A stretch of 48,641 nt of DNA, from positions 1 through 48,641 of the forward strand of contig SLHP01000074.1 in the NCBI GenBank assembly GCA_007136095.1, read 5' to 3'. This document shows positions 15,819 to 23,687 of the stretch, one piece after another (within the stretch, counting starts at the first letter, position 1; every line of letters begins with the position of its first letter). The translations under genes and the position numbers were made by a program. The notes under the pieces are model-generated. The model made no database searches. It worked only from the letters and a program-made list of their open reading frames with translations, and was not told the origin of the DNA. This stretch comes from Nitriliruptoraceae bacterium. GTDB lineage: Bacteria > Actinomycetota > Nitriliruptoria > Nitriliruptorales > Nitriliruptoraceae.

Positions 15819-17360
15819 TCAGCCGATCTCGTCGGGCATCTCCGCCTTGCGCTTTGCGATGAACGCCTGCAGTTCCTCGTCGATCGCCTCGTCCAAGGGC
15901 GGTGGCTCGTAGGCCGCCAACTTCTCCTTGACCAGCGCGTTGGCGCGTTGCGGCGTGGTGAGACTGCCCTCCTCGAGCCACTGTTCGTAACTGGCGTTGT
16001 CCGCGACCTCGGACCGGTAGAACGCCGTCTCGAAGTTGGCCAGGGTGTGTGCGCTGCCGAGGTTGTGCGCCCCGGGACCGGTCTCGCGGATCGCGTCGAG
16101 CGCCTGGCCGTTCTCGGACAGATCGATCCCGCCGGCGAACACCTCCATCATCCCCAGCTGATCTGCATCCATCACGAACTTCTCGTAGCTGACCGACAAC
16201 CCCCCCTCCAGGAAGCCCGCGGCGTGCAGCATGAAGTTGACCCCGGCCATCACCGCCGGGATCAGGGAGTTCGCGCTCTCGGATGCGGCCTGCGCGTCGG
16301 GGTACTTCGAGGCGGTCATCGACCCGCCGGACCGGAACGGCACCCCCAGGCGCCGGGACAGCGCCGCCATCGTGTAGCCCACGAGCGCCGGCTCCGGGGT
16401 CCCGAACGTCGGTGCTCCGGTCTGCATCGACATCGACATCACGAACGAGCCGAACACGACCGGAGCCCCCGGGTTGACCAGTTGCACGAAGGTCATGCCG
16501 GCCAGGGCTTCGGCCAGCGTCTGCGCGGCGACCCCGGCCGCGGTCACCGGCGCCATCGCGCCCGACACGATGAACGGCGTGATGATGCACGCCTGTCCGG
16601 CCGCGGCGTAAACCTCCGCCGCGTCCAGCATGCTGGCGTCCCACACCAGTGGCGAGGATGCGTTGATCAGGCTCGTCATGACCGCTCGGCCGGCGAGGTC
16701 CCCACCGAAGGCGATCCGCGCGAGCTCGACGGAATCGGCGGCCCGTTCCCCGGCTGTGACCGAGCCCATGAACGGCTTGTCCCCGTACTTCAGGTGGGCA
16801 TAGACCATGTCGAGGTGGCGCTTGTTGACCGGCACGTCGACGGGTTCGCAGACCGTCCCACCCGAGTGGTGGAGCGACGGTGAGAGGTTGGCGAGCTTCA
16901 CGAAGTTCTGGAAATCGGCGAGCGTGGCGTACCGGCGACCCTGATCCAGATCCGTCACGAACGGCGAGCCGTAGGCCGGCGCGAACACGGTCGCATCGCC
17001 CCCGATCTGCACGCTGCGATCGGGGTTGCGCGCATGCTGGGTGTAGACCGACGGGGCGGTGGCCTGGACGATCCGCCGGCACATGCCGCGGGGGAACCGC
17101 ACGCACTCCCCGTCGATGTCCGCCCCCGCGTCCGCCAGCAACTGAAGCGACCGGGGGTGGCCACGGAACTCGATCCCGATCTCCTCGAGGATCGTGTCGG
17201 CGTTGTACTCCAGGAGCTCCAGCCCCTCGGCGCTGACCATCTCGTACGGGGGGATCGTGCGGGTCAGGAACGGTGCGTGGGTGGGGGCGCTGGCGGCGCG
17301 CGCGGCACGTCGCCCCTCCCGGCCACCTGATCGCCGTCCACGGGCCGATTGATCGGTCAT
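15819..17360 (-). CDS. MttB-family (non-pyrrolysine) quaternary amine:corrinoid methyltransferase
   Basis: 513 residues. MttB superfamily barrel enzyme, expected to move a methyl group from a quaternary amine to the Co(I) corrinoid of the partner protein (gene at 22037-21333). Family features: IPPYEMVSAEGLELLEYNAD near residue 36, the segment NPGAPVVFGSF followed by MSMQTGAPTFGTPEPAL, and GGSMTASKYPDAQAASES. The gene has no internal amber codon and ends in TGA, so it is not the trimethylamine (pyrrolysine) type; such homologues include glycine betaine (MtgB), proline betaine and carnitine demethylases. A basic, Gly/Ala-rich N-terminal stretch of about 30 residues is extra. It overlaps the activator gene by four bases and is last in the operon. 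The nearby BCCT transporter and dimethylglycine-dehydrogenase-like gene favour glycine betaine as substrate; that is inference. Confidence 0.9.
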   Translation of the reverse strand: MTDQSARGRRSGGREGRRAARAASAPTHAPFLTRTIPPYEMVSAEGLELLEYNADTILEEIGIEFRGHPRSLQLLADAGADIDGECVRFPRGMCRRIVQATAPSVYTQHARNPDRSVQIGGDATVFAPAYGSPFVTDLDQGRRYATLADFQNFVKLANLSPSLHHSGGTVCEPVDVPVNKRHLDMVYAHLKYGDKPFMGSVTAGERAADSVELARIAFGGDLAGRAVMTSLINASSPLVWDASMLDAAEVYAAAGQACIITPFIVSGAMAPVTAAGVAAQTLAEALAGMTFVQLVNPGAPVVFGSFVMSMSMQTGAPTFGTPEPALVGYTMAALSRRLGVPFRSGGSMTASKYPDAQAASESANSLIPAVMAGVNFMLHAAGFLEGGLSVSYEKFVMDADQLGMMEVFAGGIDLSENGQALDAIRETGPGAHNLGSAHTLANFETAFYRSEVADNASYEQWLEEGSLTTPQRANALVKEKLAAYEPPPLDEAIDEELQAFIAKRKAEMPDEIG

Positions 17361-19426
17361 CTCGCTGTCCCTTCACGTGTGGCGAACGTGCCGCCGACTT
17401 CGGGTTTCCGGGCCGGCCGCTGGCGTCGGCCGCGCGCGGACGTCTGCTGTGACGGGGCGGCGACCGGCAGGTCCACCACCGCGCCGAGGTGCGTGGTCGC
17501 CGCCGACCCGTGCGGGATCGCCAGAGCAGCCACGAACAGTTCCTGGAACCGCGGTTCCGTGGCGGTCTCGATCTTCGTGATCGAGCGCACGACCTCTTCC
17601 ATCTCGCGTCGCTGCTGGCGCGAGACCAGCGCGCGGACGGCCCCGGCTCCGGCGGCGTTGCCCACCGATCGCACGCGGTCGGTGGGCCCGTCCGGCACCA
17701 GGCCGAGCACCATCGCGTGCACGGGATCGATGTGGGCACCGAAGGCGCCGGCCAACCGCACCTCGTCGACCTCCGTGACCCCGGCATGCTCCATCAGCAG
17801 GTCGATCCCGGCCCGCAGGGCCGCCTTGGCCAACTGCACGGCCCGGACGTCGTTCTGGGTGATCCGCAGTTCGGGACCGTCGTCGGGACGGTGCAGGACG
17901 TAGGCGTGGGTGCGCTCGTCGGCGACCACCCGGTCGGTGCGATGGGCGAACTCCCCCCGGATGACCCCGGAGGCGTCGATGATCCCTGCGAGGTACAACT
18001 CCGCCATCACCTCGATGATCCCCGACCCACAGACACCGCTCACCCCGGTGCGACGGGTCTCCGCGGCGAACCCCGGGTCGTCCGACCAGACCTCGGCACC
18101 GATCACCCTGATGCGGGGCTCGAAGGTCTCCGGGTCGATACGCACGCGCTCGATCGCCCCGACCGTGGCCCGCTGCCCGCAGCTGAGTTGCGCCCCCTCG
18201 AAGGCGGGGCCCGTCGGGCTGGAAGCGGCCCACAGTCCGTCCTGGTTGCCGAGCACGATCTCGGCGTTGGTGCCGACATCGATCAGCAACTGCATCGCGT
18301 CGGACCGGTGCGGGCCCTCCGCCAGGACCGCGGCGGCGGTGTCCGCGCCGACGTGTCCGGCGATACAGGGCGCGACGTAGATCCGGGCCGACGGGCACAT
18401 GATCCCGAGCTTGGGCGCCCGCACCTGCACGGCGTCGGATGTCGCCAGCGTGAAGGGCGACTGGCCGAGCGGGGTCGGATCCACACCAAGGGCCAGGTGG
18501 TGCATGATCGGGTTGCCGACCAGAACCAGATCGAGCACCTGCGCACGTTCCACCTCGGCCTCGTCGACGAGTTCCGTCACGAGGTTGTCCAGGTCGAACT
18601 GCACGGCAGCGGTCAGCGCGGTCGCTCCCCCGACGTTCATCATCGCGTAGGACACGCGGCTCATCAGGTCCTCACCGAACCGGATCTGCGGGTTCATCCG
18701 CCCCGCGGTGGCCAGCACCTCGCCACTGGACAGATCGACCAGGTGGCCCGCGATGGTGGTGGACCCGATGTCGATGGCCACCCCGACCATGCGATCGGCG
18801 AACCCGGGCCAGGCCGCGATGATCTTGTCCCTGCGGATCGCGACGGTCAGTTCCCCCTGCTGGTAGGTCAACGCCGTGTGGAGCTGCGGCAGGACCTCGA
18901 AGATGGGGGCCACGTCGTGGATGTCCCAGGTGATCGCGAGTTGGGTGCGGATGCGGTCCAGCGCGCTGGCACCGGCGGCGTCATCGGCCTCGTCCGGGAC
19001 CTCGAGGTAGTGCAGGCTGATCATCGGATCGATCACCAGGTCGTCCAGCGCGACACCCTTGCGGACCACCTGCTTGTGGATCTGACTCTCCGCCGGGACA
19101 TCCAGGACGGCGTCACCGAGGATCTCGGTGGCGCACCCCAGACGGTGCCCGGCCCCCAACGGCCGACGACCCTGGTAGTCGGTCTCCAGCGGCCCGGGAC
19201 GGCTCAGGTGCTCCGTCGCGGCGTGGATCCCCCACTTCGGGTGATCACCGTCGCCGGGGACGATCTGGCAGCGGCCGCAGATCCCACGCCCCCCGCACAC
19301 CGAGTCCAGGTCGACCCCCAGGTCGCGGGCGGCCTCGAGCACCGTGGTGCCGTCCGCAACCGTTCCCGACCGTCCCGAGGGGCTGAAGACCACCCGGTGT
19401 TCTGGCCGCTCGGTGGGCCGCTCCAT
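17357..19426 (-). CDS. 2Fe-2S / ASKHA-domain corrinoid reactivating protein (RACE family)
   Basis: 689 residues from the ATG at 19426, four bases after the previous stop. Expected to reduce, with ATP, the accidentally oxidised Co(II) corrinoid back to Co(I). The N-terminal ferredoxin domain has the 2Fe-2S ligands Cys44, Cys50, Cys53 (CGGRGICGRC) and Cys98 (GCATE). A linker domain follows, then the C-terminal ASKHA (actin/Hsp70-like) ATPase domain: GVAIDIGSTTIAGHL, LLIDVGTNAEIVLG, GVCGSGIIEVMAEL and RLAGAFGAHIDP. This is the plant-type-ferredoxin class of activators, unlike methanogen RamA with two 4Fe-4S clusters at the C-terminus. A Gly/Arg/Pro-rich tail of about 40 residues ends the protein. 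Confidence 0.92.
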   Translation of the reverse strand: MERPTERPEHRVVFSPSGRSGTVADGTTVLEAARDLGVDLDSVCGGRGICGRCQIVPGDGDHPKWGIHAATEHLSRPGPLETDYQGRRPLGAGHRLGCATEILGDAVLDVPAESQIHKQVVRKGVALDDLVIDPMISLHYLEVPDEADDAAGASALDRIRTQLAITWDIHDVAPIFEVLPQLHTALTYQQGELTVAIRRDKIIAAWPGFADRMVGVAIDIGSTTIAGHLVDLSSGEVLATAGRMNPQIRFGEDLMSRVSYAMMNVGGATALTAAVQFDLDNLVTELVDEAEVERAQVLDLVLVGNPIMHHLALGVDPTPLGQSPFTLATSDAVQVRAPKLGIMCPSARIYVAPCIAGHVGADTAAAVLAEGPHRSDAMQLLIDVGTNAEIVLGNQDGLWAASSPTGPAFEGAQLSCGQRATVGAIERVRIDPETFEPRIRVIGAEVWSDDPGFAAETRRTGVSGVCGSGIIEVMAELYLAGIIDASGVIRGEFAHRTDRVVADERTHAYVLHRPDDGPELRITQNDVRAVQLAKAALRAGIDLLMEHAGVTEVDEVRLAGAFGAHIDPVHAMVLGLVPDGPTDRVRSVGNAAGAGAVRALVSRQQRREMEEVVRSITKIETATEPRFQELFVAALAIPHGSAATTHLGAVVDLPVAAPSQQTSARGRRQRPARKPEVGGTFATREGTAR

Positions 19427-19430
19427 CGTG

Positions 19431-20339
19431 TCAGCCACTCGCGCGCGCGCGACGACCGCCGGCGCGCCGGCCGCTGGACCGCCCGTCCTCGGCACCGGGA
19501 ACGCGGTTGGCCTTGATCCACCCCGCGCAGTTCGGGTCGTGGCCGGCCAGGACGTCGGCAGCCTGCACGGCCGCCTTCACCTCGGGGTGCAGGGGGCTCA
19601 TGATCGCGGAGGTCATCCCGTGCGAGATCGCCATCGCCAGGAAGGTCCCGGTCACGACGTGGCGGTTGGGCAGCCCGAAGCTGACGTTGGAGGCTCCGCA
19701 GGTGGTGTTGACCTGCAGTTCGTCGCGCAGGCGACGCACCAGGCGGAAGACCTGTTGGCCCGCCGTGCCCATCGCCCCGATCGGCATGACGAGGGGGTCG
19801 ACGACGATGTCCGAGTGCGGGATGCCGTGGTCGGCGGCACGGTTGACGATCTTCTTCGCGACCTCGAAGCGGACGTCCGGGTCCTCGGAGATGCCGGTCT
19901 CATCGTTGGAGATGGCCACGACCGCCGCGCCGTGCCGGGCGACGAGCGGCAGGATGCGTTCGAGGACCTCCTCTTCACCGGTCACCGAGTTGATCAGCGG
20001 CTTGCCGTCGTAGGCCGCCACCGCAGCCTCCAGCGCGTCGACGATCGACGAGTCGATCGACAGTGGCACGTCGGTGATCGACTGCACGAGCTCCACGGCG
20101 CGGGTCAGCAGCGCCGGCTCGTCCGCCAGCGGGATGCCGGCGTTCACGTCGAGCATGTGGGCACCGGCCGCAACCTGGGCGAGTGCGTCCGCTTCGACCC
20201 GACTGAAGTCGCCGGCCTTCATCTCCTCGGCCAGCAGCTTGCGGCCGGTCGGGTTGATGCGCTCGCCGATCATCACGAACGGCCGGTCGAACCCGATGAC
20301 CACCTCTCTGGTGGCCGAGCTGATCACGGTGTCGGTCAT
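19431..20339 (-). CDS. Methyl-THF:corrinoid methyltransferase (MtgA/AcsE-like pterin-binding barrel)
   Basis: 302 residues. DHPS-like pterin-binding TIM barrel: GERINPTG (25-32), MLDVNAGIP (62-70), LSIDSS (93-98), VAISNDETGI, VDPLVMPIG and TTCGASNVSFGLPNR, the pattern of enzymes that move a methyl group between a corrinoid protein and tetrahydrofolate. In this operon it would take the methyl from the corrinoid protein to make 5-methyl-THF, as MtgA does in glycine betaine demethylation. The last 25 residues are Arg/Gly-rich and outside the fold. It overlaps the PF13769 gene by four bases. Confidence 0.9.
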   Translation of the reverse strand: MTDTVISSATREVVIGFDRPFVMIGERINPTGRKLLAEEMKAGDFSRVEADALAQVAAGAHMLDVNAGIPLADEPALLTRAVELVQSITDVPLSIDSSIVDALEAAVAAYDGKPLINSVTGEEEVLERILPLVARHGAAVVAISNDETGISEDPDVRFEVAKKIVNRAADHGIPHSDIVVDPLVMPIGAMGTAGQQVFRLVRRLRDELQVNTTCGASNVSFGLPNRHVVTGTFLAMAISHGMTSAIMSPLHPEVKAAVQAADVLAGHDPNCAGWIKANRVPGAEDGRSSGRRAGGRRARASG

Positions 20340-20722
20340 GGACTGCCTCCGGGCTCGTCGGCCAGGCGGAGCGCTGGCGACGGATGATCTGGGGACGGGC
20401 TGGGCGTGCGCAGGCCACCCTGGCGCACCAGGGTTTCAAGGCCCGCGCGGTCGTGGGCGGCATCGAGCTCCCGGACGAGGGCGGTGACGGCCTCGTCCGG
20501 GTCGCCATCGACATCTCGCGCCTCGCGACGCCACTCACCGATGTAGGCCTGGTGATCGGTCTTGCCGGCCACCTTGGCGGCGCGGTCGATCGCGCGCTGG
20601 AACCGTGCCGGCAGCATCGCCTTCGCGGTGTGGTCCCCACCGCTGACCGTGACCTGGGCGGGGATGTCCCGCCACGAGATCACCACCAGCTCCGGTGGCC
20701 CTGAGCGTCGACGCCGGGTCAT
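20336..20722 (-). CDS. PF13769-type protein ('virulence factor' family), role in operon unknown
   Basis: 128 residues. The core ELVVISWRDIPAQVTVSGG, then KAMLPARFQRAIDRAA, TDHQAYIGEWRRE matches the small family labelled 'virulence factor' in databases. That label is historical; here the gene lies inside a methyltransferase operon with four-base overlaps on both sides, so it belongs to that system. No transmembrane segment, signal peptide or Cys-rich motif is seen. The last 30 residues are a Pro/Ser-rich tail. Possible roles (chaperone, corrinoid loading, regulator of the methyltransferase) are speculation. Confidence 0.75.
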   Translation of the reverse strand: MTRRRRSGPPELVVISWRDIPAQVTVSGGDHTAKAMLPARFQRAIDRAAKVAGKTDHQAYIGEWRREARDVDGDPDEAVTALVRELDAAHDRAGLETLVRQGGLRTPSPSPDHPSPALRLADEPGGSP

Positions 20723-21336
20723 GACGACACCAGTTCGCCACGCGCTGAGCTCACCGCGATGGGCAGCGAGCCGAGTCCCGTGGACCGGCGCTCGTAGTCC
20801 AGGCCCAGCCGTTCGGCCGCCGAGCGTGCCGCCCGATCCAGTTCCGGGTCGTCGGACTGGGCGAGGTGCACCACCCGCCGGTAGTTGCCGAAGTACAGCG
20901 TCTTCAGTTCGGGGTGGCGGTCGATCCCGAGTCCCTCGAAGACCAGGCGGTCGACGTTCCGGGCGAGGTAGTCGGTCAGGTAGAAGGTGCCCGGCTCCTC
21001 CTCCTGCAGGGAGGCGAACACCTCGGAGCCGGCGAACAGCTCGTAGCAGTGGGCGCCCGGCAGCCGGGCGACGCCCTCTTCGGCGCAGACCACGTCGAGC
21101 AGCCCACCGGTGCCGCAGTCGGCGTAGCCGACCAGGATGTTGCCGTACCCGTCGCGCCGTGCCTCGTGGATGCGGGCTCGGACCGCGTCAGGGATCCGTT
21201 CGGGCCGGTTGTGCAGTTCCGGCGGCAGGCAGGTGATCTCCACCCCCGTGAGCCGATCGAGGTGCACGACGCGCACGAGTTCCCGGGCGATCGCACCGCA
21301 GGCGATGACGAGCAGGCCCGGCACGTTGTGGCTCAT
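20719..21336 (-). CDS. DUF1638 protein of the corrinoid methyltransferase operon
   Basis: 205 residues. DUF1638 features: LLVIACGAIARELV at the N-terminus, EITCLPPELHNRPERIP (33-49), VGYADCGTGGLLD (69-81), LPGAHCYELFAG (92-103) and YLTDYLARNVDRLV. Conserved-looking Cys13, His42, Asp73-Cys74 and His96-Cys97 could form a metal or cofactor site. No experimentally proven function is known to me. It overlaps both neighbours by four bases (ATGA), placing it between the corrinoid protein and the PF13769 gene. I recall DUF1638 genes beside MttB/MtbC-type genes in methanogens and alphaproteobacteria, which supports a role in methyl-corrinoid chemistry; this recall is unverified. Confidence 0.85.
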   Translation of the reverse strand: MSHNVPGLLVIACGAIARELVRVVHLDRLTGVEITCLPPELHNRPERIPDAVRARIHEARRDGYGNILVGYADCGTGGLLDVVCAEEGVARLPGAHCYELFAGSEVFASLQEEEPGTFYLTDYLARNVDRLVFEGLGIDRHPELKTLYFGNYRRVVHLAQSDDPELDRAARSAAERLGLDYERRSTGLGSLPIAVSSARGELVSS

Positions 21337-22037
21337 GCCACGGCCATACGTCGTTCCTTGACGAGTCGGGTGGCGATCTCCGCCGCGACGGCAGCGTCGC
21401 GGCAGTAGGCGTCGGCGCCGATCGCCTCCCCGAACTCCTCGTTGAGCGGCGCGCCCCCGACCAGCACGATGTAGTCCTGGCGCAGACCCTTGGCCTCCAG
21501 GGTGTCGATGACGACCTTCATGTAGGGCATGGTGGTCGTCAGCAGGGCCGACATGCCCAGGATCAGCGGCTGGTGCTCCTCCAGGGCGGCGAGGTAGCCG
21601 TCGACGTCGGTGTTGATCCCGATGTCCACGACCTCGAAGCCGGCACCCTCCAGCATCATCGCCACGAGGTTCTTGCCGATGTCGTGGATGTCACCCTTCA
21701 CCGTGCCGATCACGACCTTGCCGATCGGTTCGACGCCGCTGGCGGACAGCAGTGGTCGCAGGATCTCCATCCCGGCCTTCATGGCGTTGGCCGCCAGGAG
21801 GACCTCGGGCACGAACAACACGCCGTCGCGGAAGTCGATCCCGACGATGCGCATCCCCTCGACCAACGCTTCATCGAGAACCCGCTGCGCGGACCACCCC
21901 CGCTCGAGCAGGATGTCGGTGCCCTCGACGATCATGTCCGCCAGACCGTCGTAGAGATCCTCGTGCATCTGCGCCGTGAGATCCTCGTCGCTGAGCGCGA
22001 CAAGATCGATGTCATCGTCCAGTGGTTCCTGACCCAT
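21333..22037 (-). CDS. Corrinoid (B12-binding) methyl-carrier protein, MtbC/MtgC-like
   Basis: 234 residues from the ATG at 22037, which has GGAGG about seven bases upstream; upstream methionines lack this. The N-terminal helical cap domain (about 15-100) is followed by the Rossmann B12 domain with the base-off motif GDIHDIGKN, where His118 is the lower cobalt ligand, then GFEVVDIGINTD, GMSALLTTTMPYMK and VLVGGAPLN. It would receive the methyl from the MttB-family enzyme and hand it to the pterin methyltransferase. First gene of the operon; its promoter lies in the 217-base gap shared with the divergent LysR gene. Confidence 0.93.
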   Translation of the reverse strand: MGQEPLDDDIDLVALSDEDLTAQMHEDLYDGLADMIVEGTDILLERGWSAQRVLDEALVEGMRIVGIDFRDGVLFVPEVLLAANAMKAGMEILRPLLSASGVEPIGKVVIGTVKGDIHDIGKNLVAMMLEGAGFEVVDIGINTDVDGYLAALEEHQPLILGMSALLTTTMPYMKVVIDTLEAKGLRQDYIVLVGGAPLNEEFGEAIGADAYCRDAAVAAEIATRLVKERRMAVA

Positions 22038-22240
22038 GATGAGGCCTCCACATCCCACCGAGGCGATCACCCGGTTTCCCACCCGACCGACCGCCTCGTG
22101 CATCCTGCTGGTTCGTGTACGGTCGACCGCGATGGTCCCATGGCTCATCGAGAGAGCCTGGTAACGAGCCTGCGCGGTTCCGCATTGACGTAGCGTAAAC
22201 CCGATCAACGATACGGTCTAATACTCATTCGGCATGGACT

Positions 22241-22251
22241 GATACTGTATC
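22241..22251. promoter_or_regulatory. Palindrome GATACTGTATC in the LysR/corrinoid-operon intergenic region
   Basis: A perfect 5+1+5 palindrome just before the lysR ATG (22255). It contains TACTGT (22243-22248), a TANNNT hexamer six bases from the ATG, so lysR may be leaderless and self-repressed. A related half-site GATAC occurs at 22210-22214 and AATAC at 22220-22224. The intergenic stretch 22038-22254 shows no other gene. Confidence 0.45.
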
Positions 22252-22254
22252 GAG

Positions 22255-23196
22255 ATGGATAGTTTCCAGGATCTCGAGCTGCTCTCCGCGTTCATCGCGG
22301 TCGCCGAGGAGCGCCATTTCCGCCGCGCGTCGGAACGCCTCCACGTCGCGCAACCCGTCATCAGCCGCCGCATCCAACGGCTGGAGCGCAGCATGGGCAT
22401 CGCGCTGCTGGAGCGCACCAGCCGGCACGTCGCCCTGACGGAGGCCGGCGCCAGCTTCCTGGACTCCGCCCGTCAGCTGCTCCATGCCGCGGACCTCGCC
22501 GTCACCCGGGCGCAGCGGGTCGCCGAGGGCGGTACCGGACGGTTGTCGGTGGGCTTCGTCGAGTCGGTCGCGTTCGAGCTGCTCACGCCACTGCTGCGGG
22601 AGTTGGCCGACCGTGTTCCCGACGTCGCCGTCGACCTCCAGGAGCTGTCGACCGAGCGGCAGCTCTCGGACCTCGACGTCGAGGTCGACGTCGCGATCGT
22701 CCGGGAACTGGGCGATCACGAGCCCGGGGACCAGGACCTGCAGGCACGACCACTCGTCCGGGAGCGACTCCTGCTCGCCCTGCCCCCGGACCACCATCTC
22801 GCCGGGACCGAGAGCGTCGCGCTGGCGGACCTGCGTGACGACGCGTTCGTGCTCTTCCCCCGCCCGCCGGCTCCGCGACTGCATGATCATCTGCTCACGG
22901 TCTGCGATGTGGCGGGTTTCCGACCACGGATCGCCGGGCACGCCTGGCAGTACCCGTCCATGCTCGCGATGGTCGCGGCCTCCCGGGGGGTCGCGCTCGT
23001 CCCCCGTTGCGTCCGGTCGATCCAACCAACCGATGTCCGACTCGTGCCGATCCGCGACGACCACGCGACCACGGACCTGTCGTTGGTCTGGCGAGGAACC
23101 GGTTCGCCGGTCCTCGACACCTTCATCGATGCGGCCGTCGCCGTGGCGGGCGCGGCCGAGGGTCAGCCCGGCAGGCGGATCGTCAACTCGACGTAG
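22255..23196 (+). CDS. LysR-family regulator, divergent from the corrinoid operon
   Basis: 313 residues. N-terminal winged HTH at about 6-65 (ELLSAFIAVAEERHFRRASE, VAQPVISRRIQRLERSMG, LLERTSRHVALTEAG), then the usual substrate-binding domain (RLSVGFVESVAFELL, VDVAIVREL, LALPPDHHLAG). Divergent placement next to the methyltransferase operon is the standard arrangement for a LysR activator of that operon responding to the substrate or a product. The ATG at 22255 lacks a Shine-Dalgarno. Its 3' end overlaps the convergent ATPase gene by 34 bases. Confidence 0.9.
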   Translation: MDSFQDLELLSAFIAVAEERHFRRASERLHVAQPVISRRIQRLERSMGIALLERTSRHVALTEAGASFLDSARQLLHAADLAVTRAQRVAEGGTGRLSVGFVESVAFELLTPLLRELADRVPDVAVDLQELSTERQLSDLDVEVDVAIVRELGDHEPGDQDLQARPLVRERLLLALPPDHHLAGTESVALADLRDDAFVLFPRPPAPRLHDHLLTVCDVAGFRPRIAGHAWQYPSMLAMVAASRGVALVPRCVRSIQPTDVRLVPIRDDHATTDLSLVWRGTGSPVLDTFIDAAVAVAGAAEGQPGRRIVNST

Positions 23197-23561
23197 ACAG
23201 CAGCAGCGTCGCCGCGGATCCGGACCTCGTCGACCAGCGCATCGATGATGCGCTGGCCCCGCCCCCGCGGAGCCCAGGCGTCCGGGCCCGACATGCCGGA
23301 GATGCCGCTCCCACCCCGAACGTCACTCCGCGATCCCCGGTCGGCGATGAGCGCCGTCACCCGGTCGCACGCCACGCCGATCGTGACCACGGGCTGACCA
23401 CCGCCGTGCTCGATGGCGTTCAGGAGCACCTCCCACGTCGCCAGCGTCAGGTCCCGCGCCCGGCCCTGAGCCGCACCACCACGGGCCGCAGCGCAGAAGA
23501 TGGCGGCACGCATCTCCCGCCCGCCGGTCGCTGAAGGCATCGCACCTGCGCAGGGAACCAT
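23163..23561 (-). CDS. RsbW-like HATPase (anti-sigma regulatory) protein
   Basis: About 132 residues from the ATG at 23561 (another ATG at 23540). It is a stand-alone GHKL ATPase domain: N-box LATWEVLLNAIEHG, G1 box IADRGS and a G2-like GRGQRIIDALVDEV. Such proteins bind and phosphorylate anti-anti-sigma factors or control sigma factors in stress pathways. No partner STAS-domain gene or sigma factor is in the window. The N-terminal 30 residues are poorly conserved and the start is uncertain. It is divergent from the membrane protein gene at 23688. Confidence 0.75.
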   Translation of the reverse strand: MVPCAGAMPSATGGREMRAAIFCAAARGGAAQGRARDLTLATWEVLLNAIEHGGGQPVVTIGVACDRVTALIADRGSRSDVRGGSGISGMSGPDAWAPRGRGQRIIDALVDEVRIRGDAAAVYVELTIRLPG

Positions 23562-23687
23562 CACGGTGTCGGGTCCGTCGGACCGGCGCAGGCGCCCACC
23601 GTGACGCGACGGCGCAGGGAACGGATAGCGTTCGCCGCCACGACGGGCCATGAGCGACCCTGCTCGCCGCGACCCCAGGAGGCCGAC

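Noticed and set aside
15819-17360. Pyrrolysine-containing trimethylamine methyltransferase
   Set aside because: The gene reads through without any in-frame TAG and stops at TGA; no pyl genes are in the window.
20336-20722. Virulence gene
   Set aside because: Only the database family name suggests it; the operon context is metabolic.
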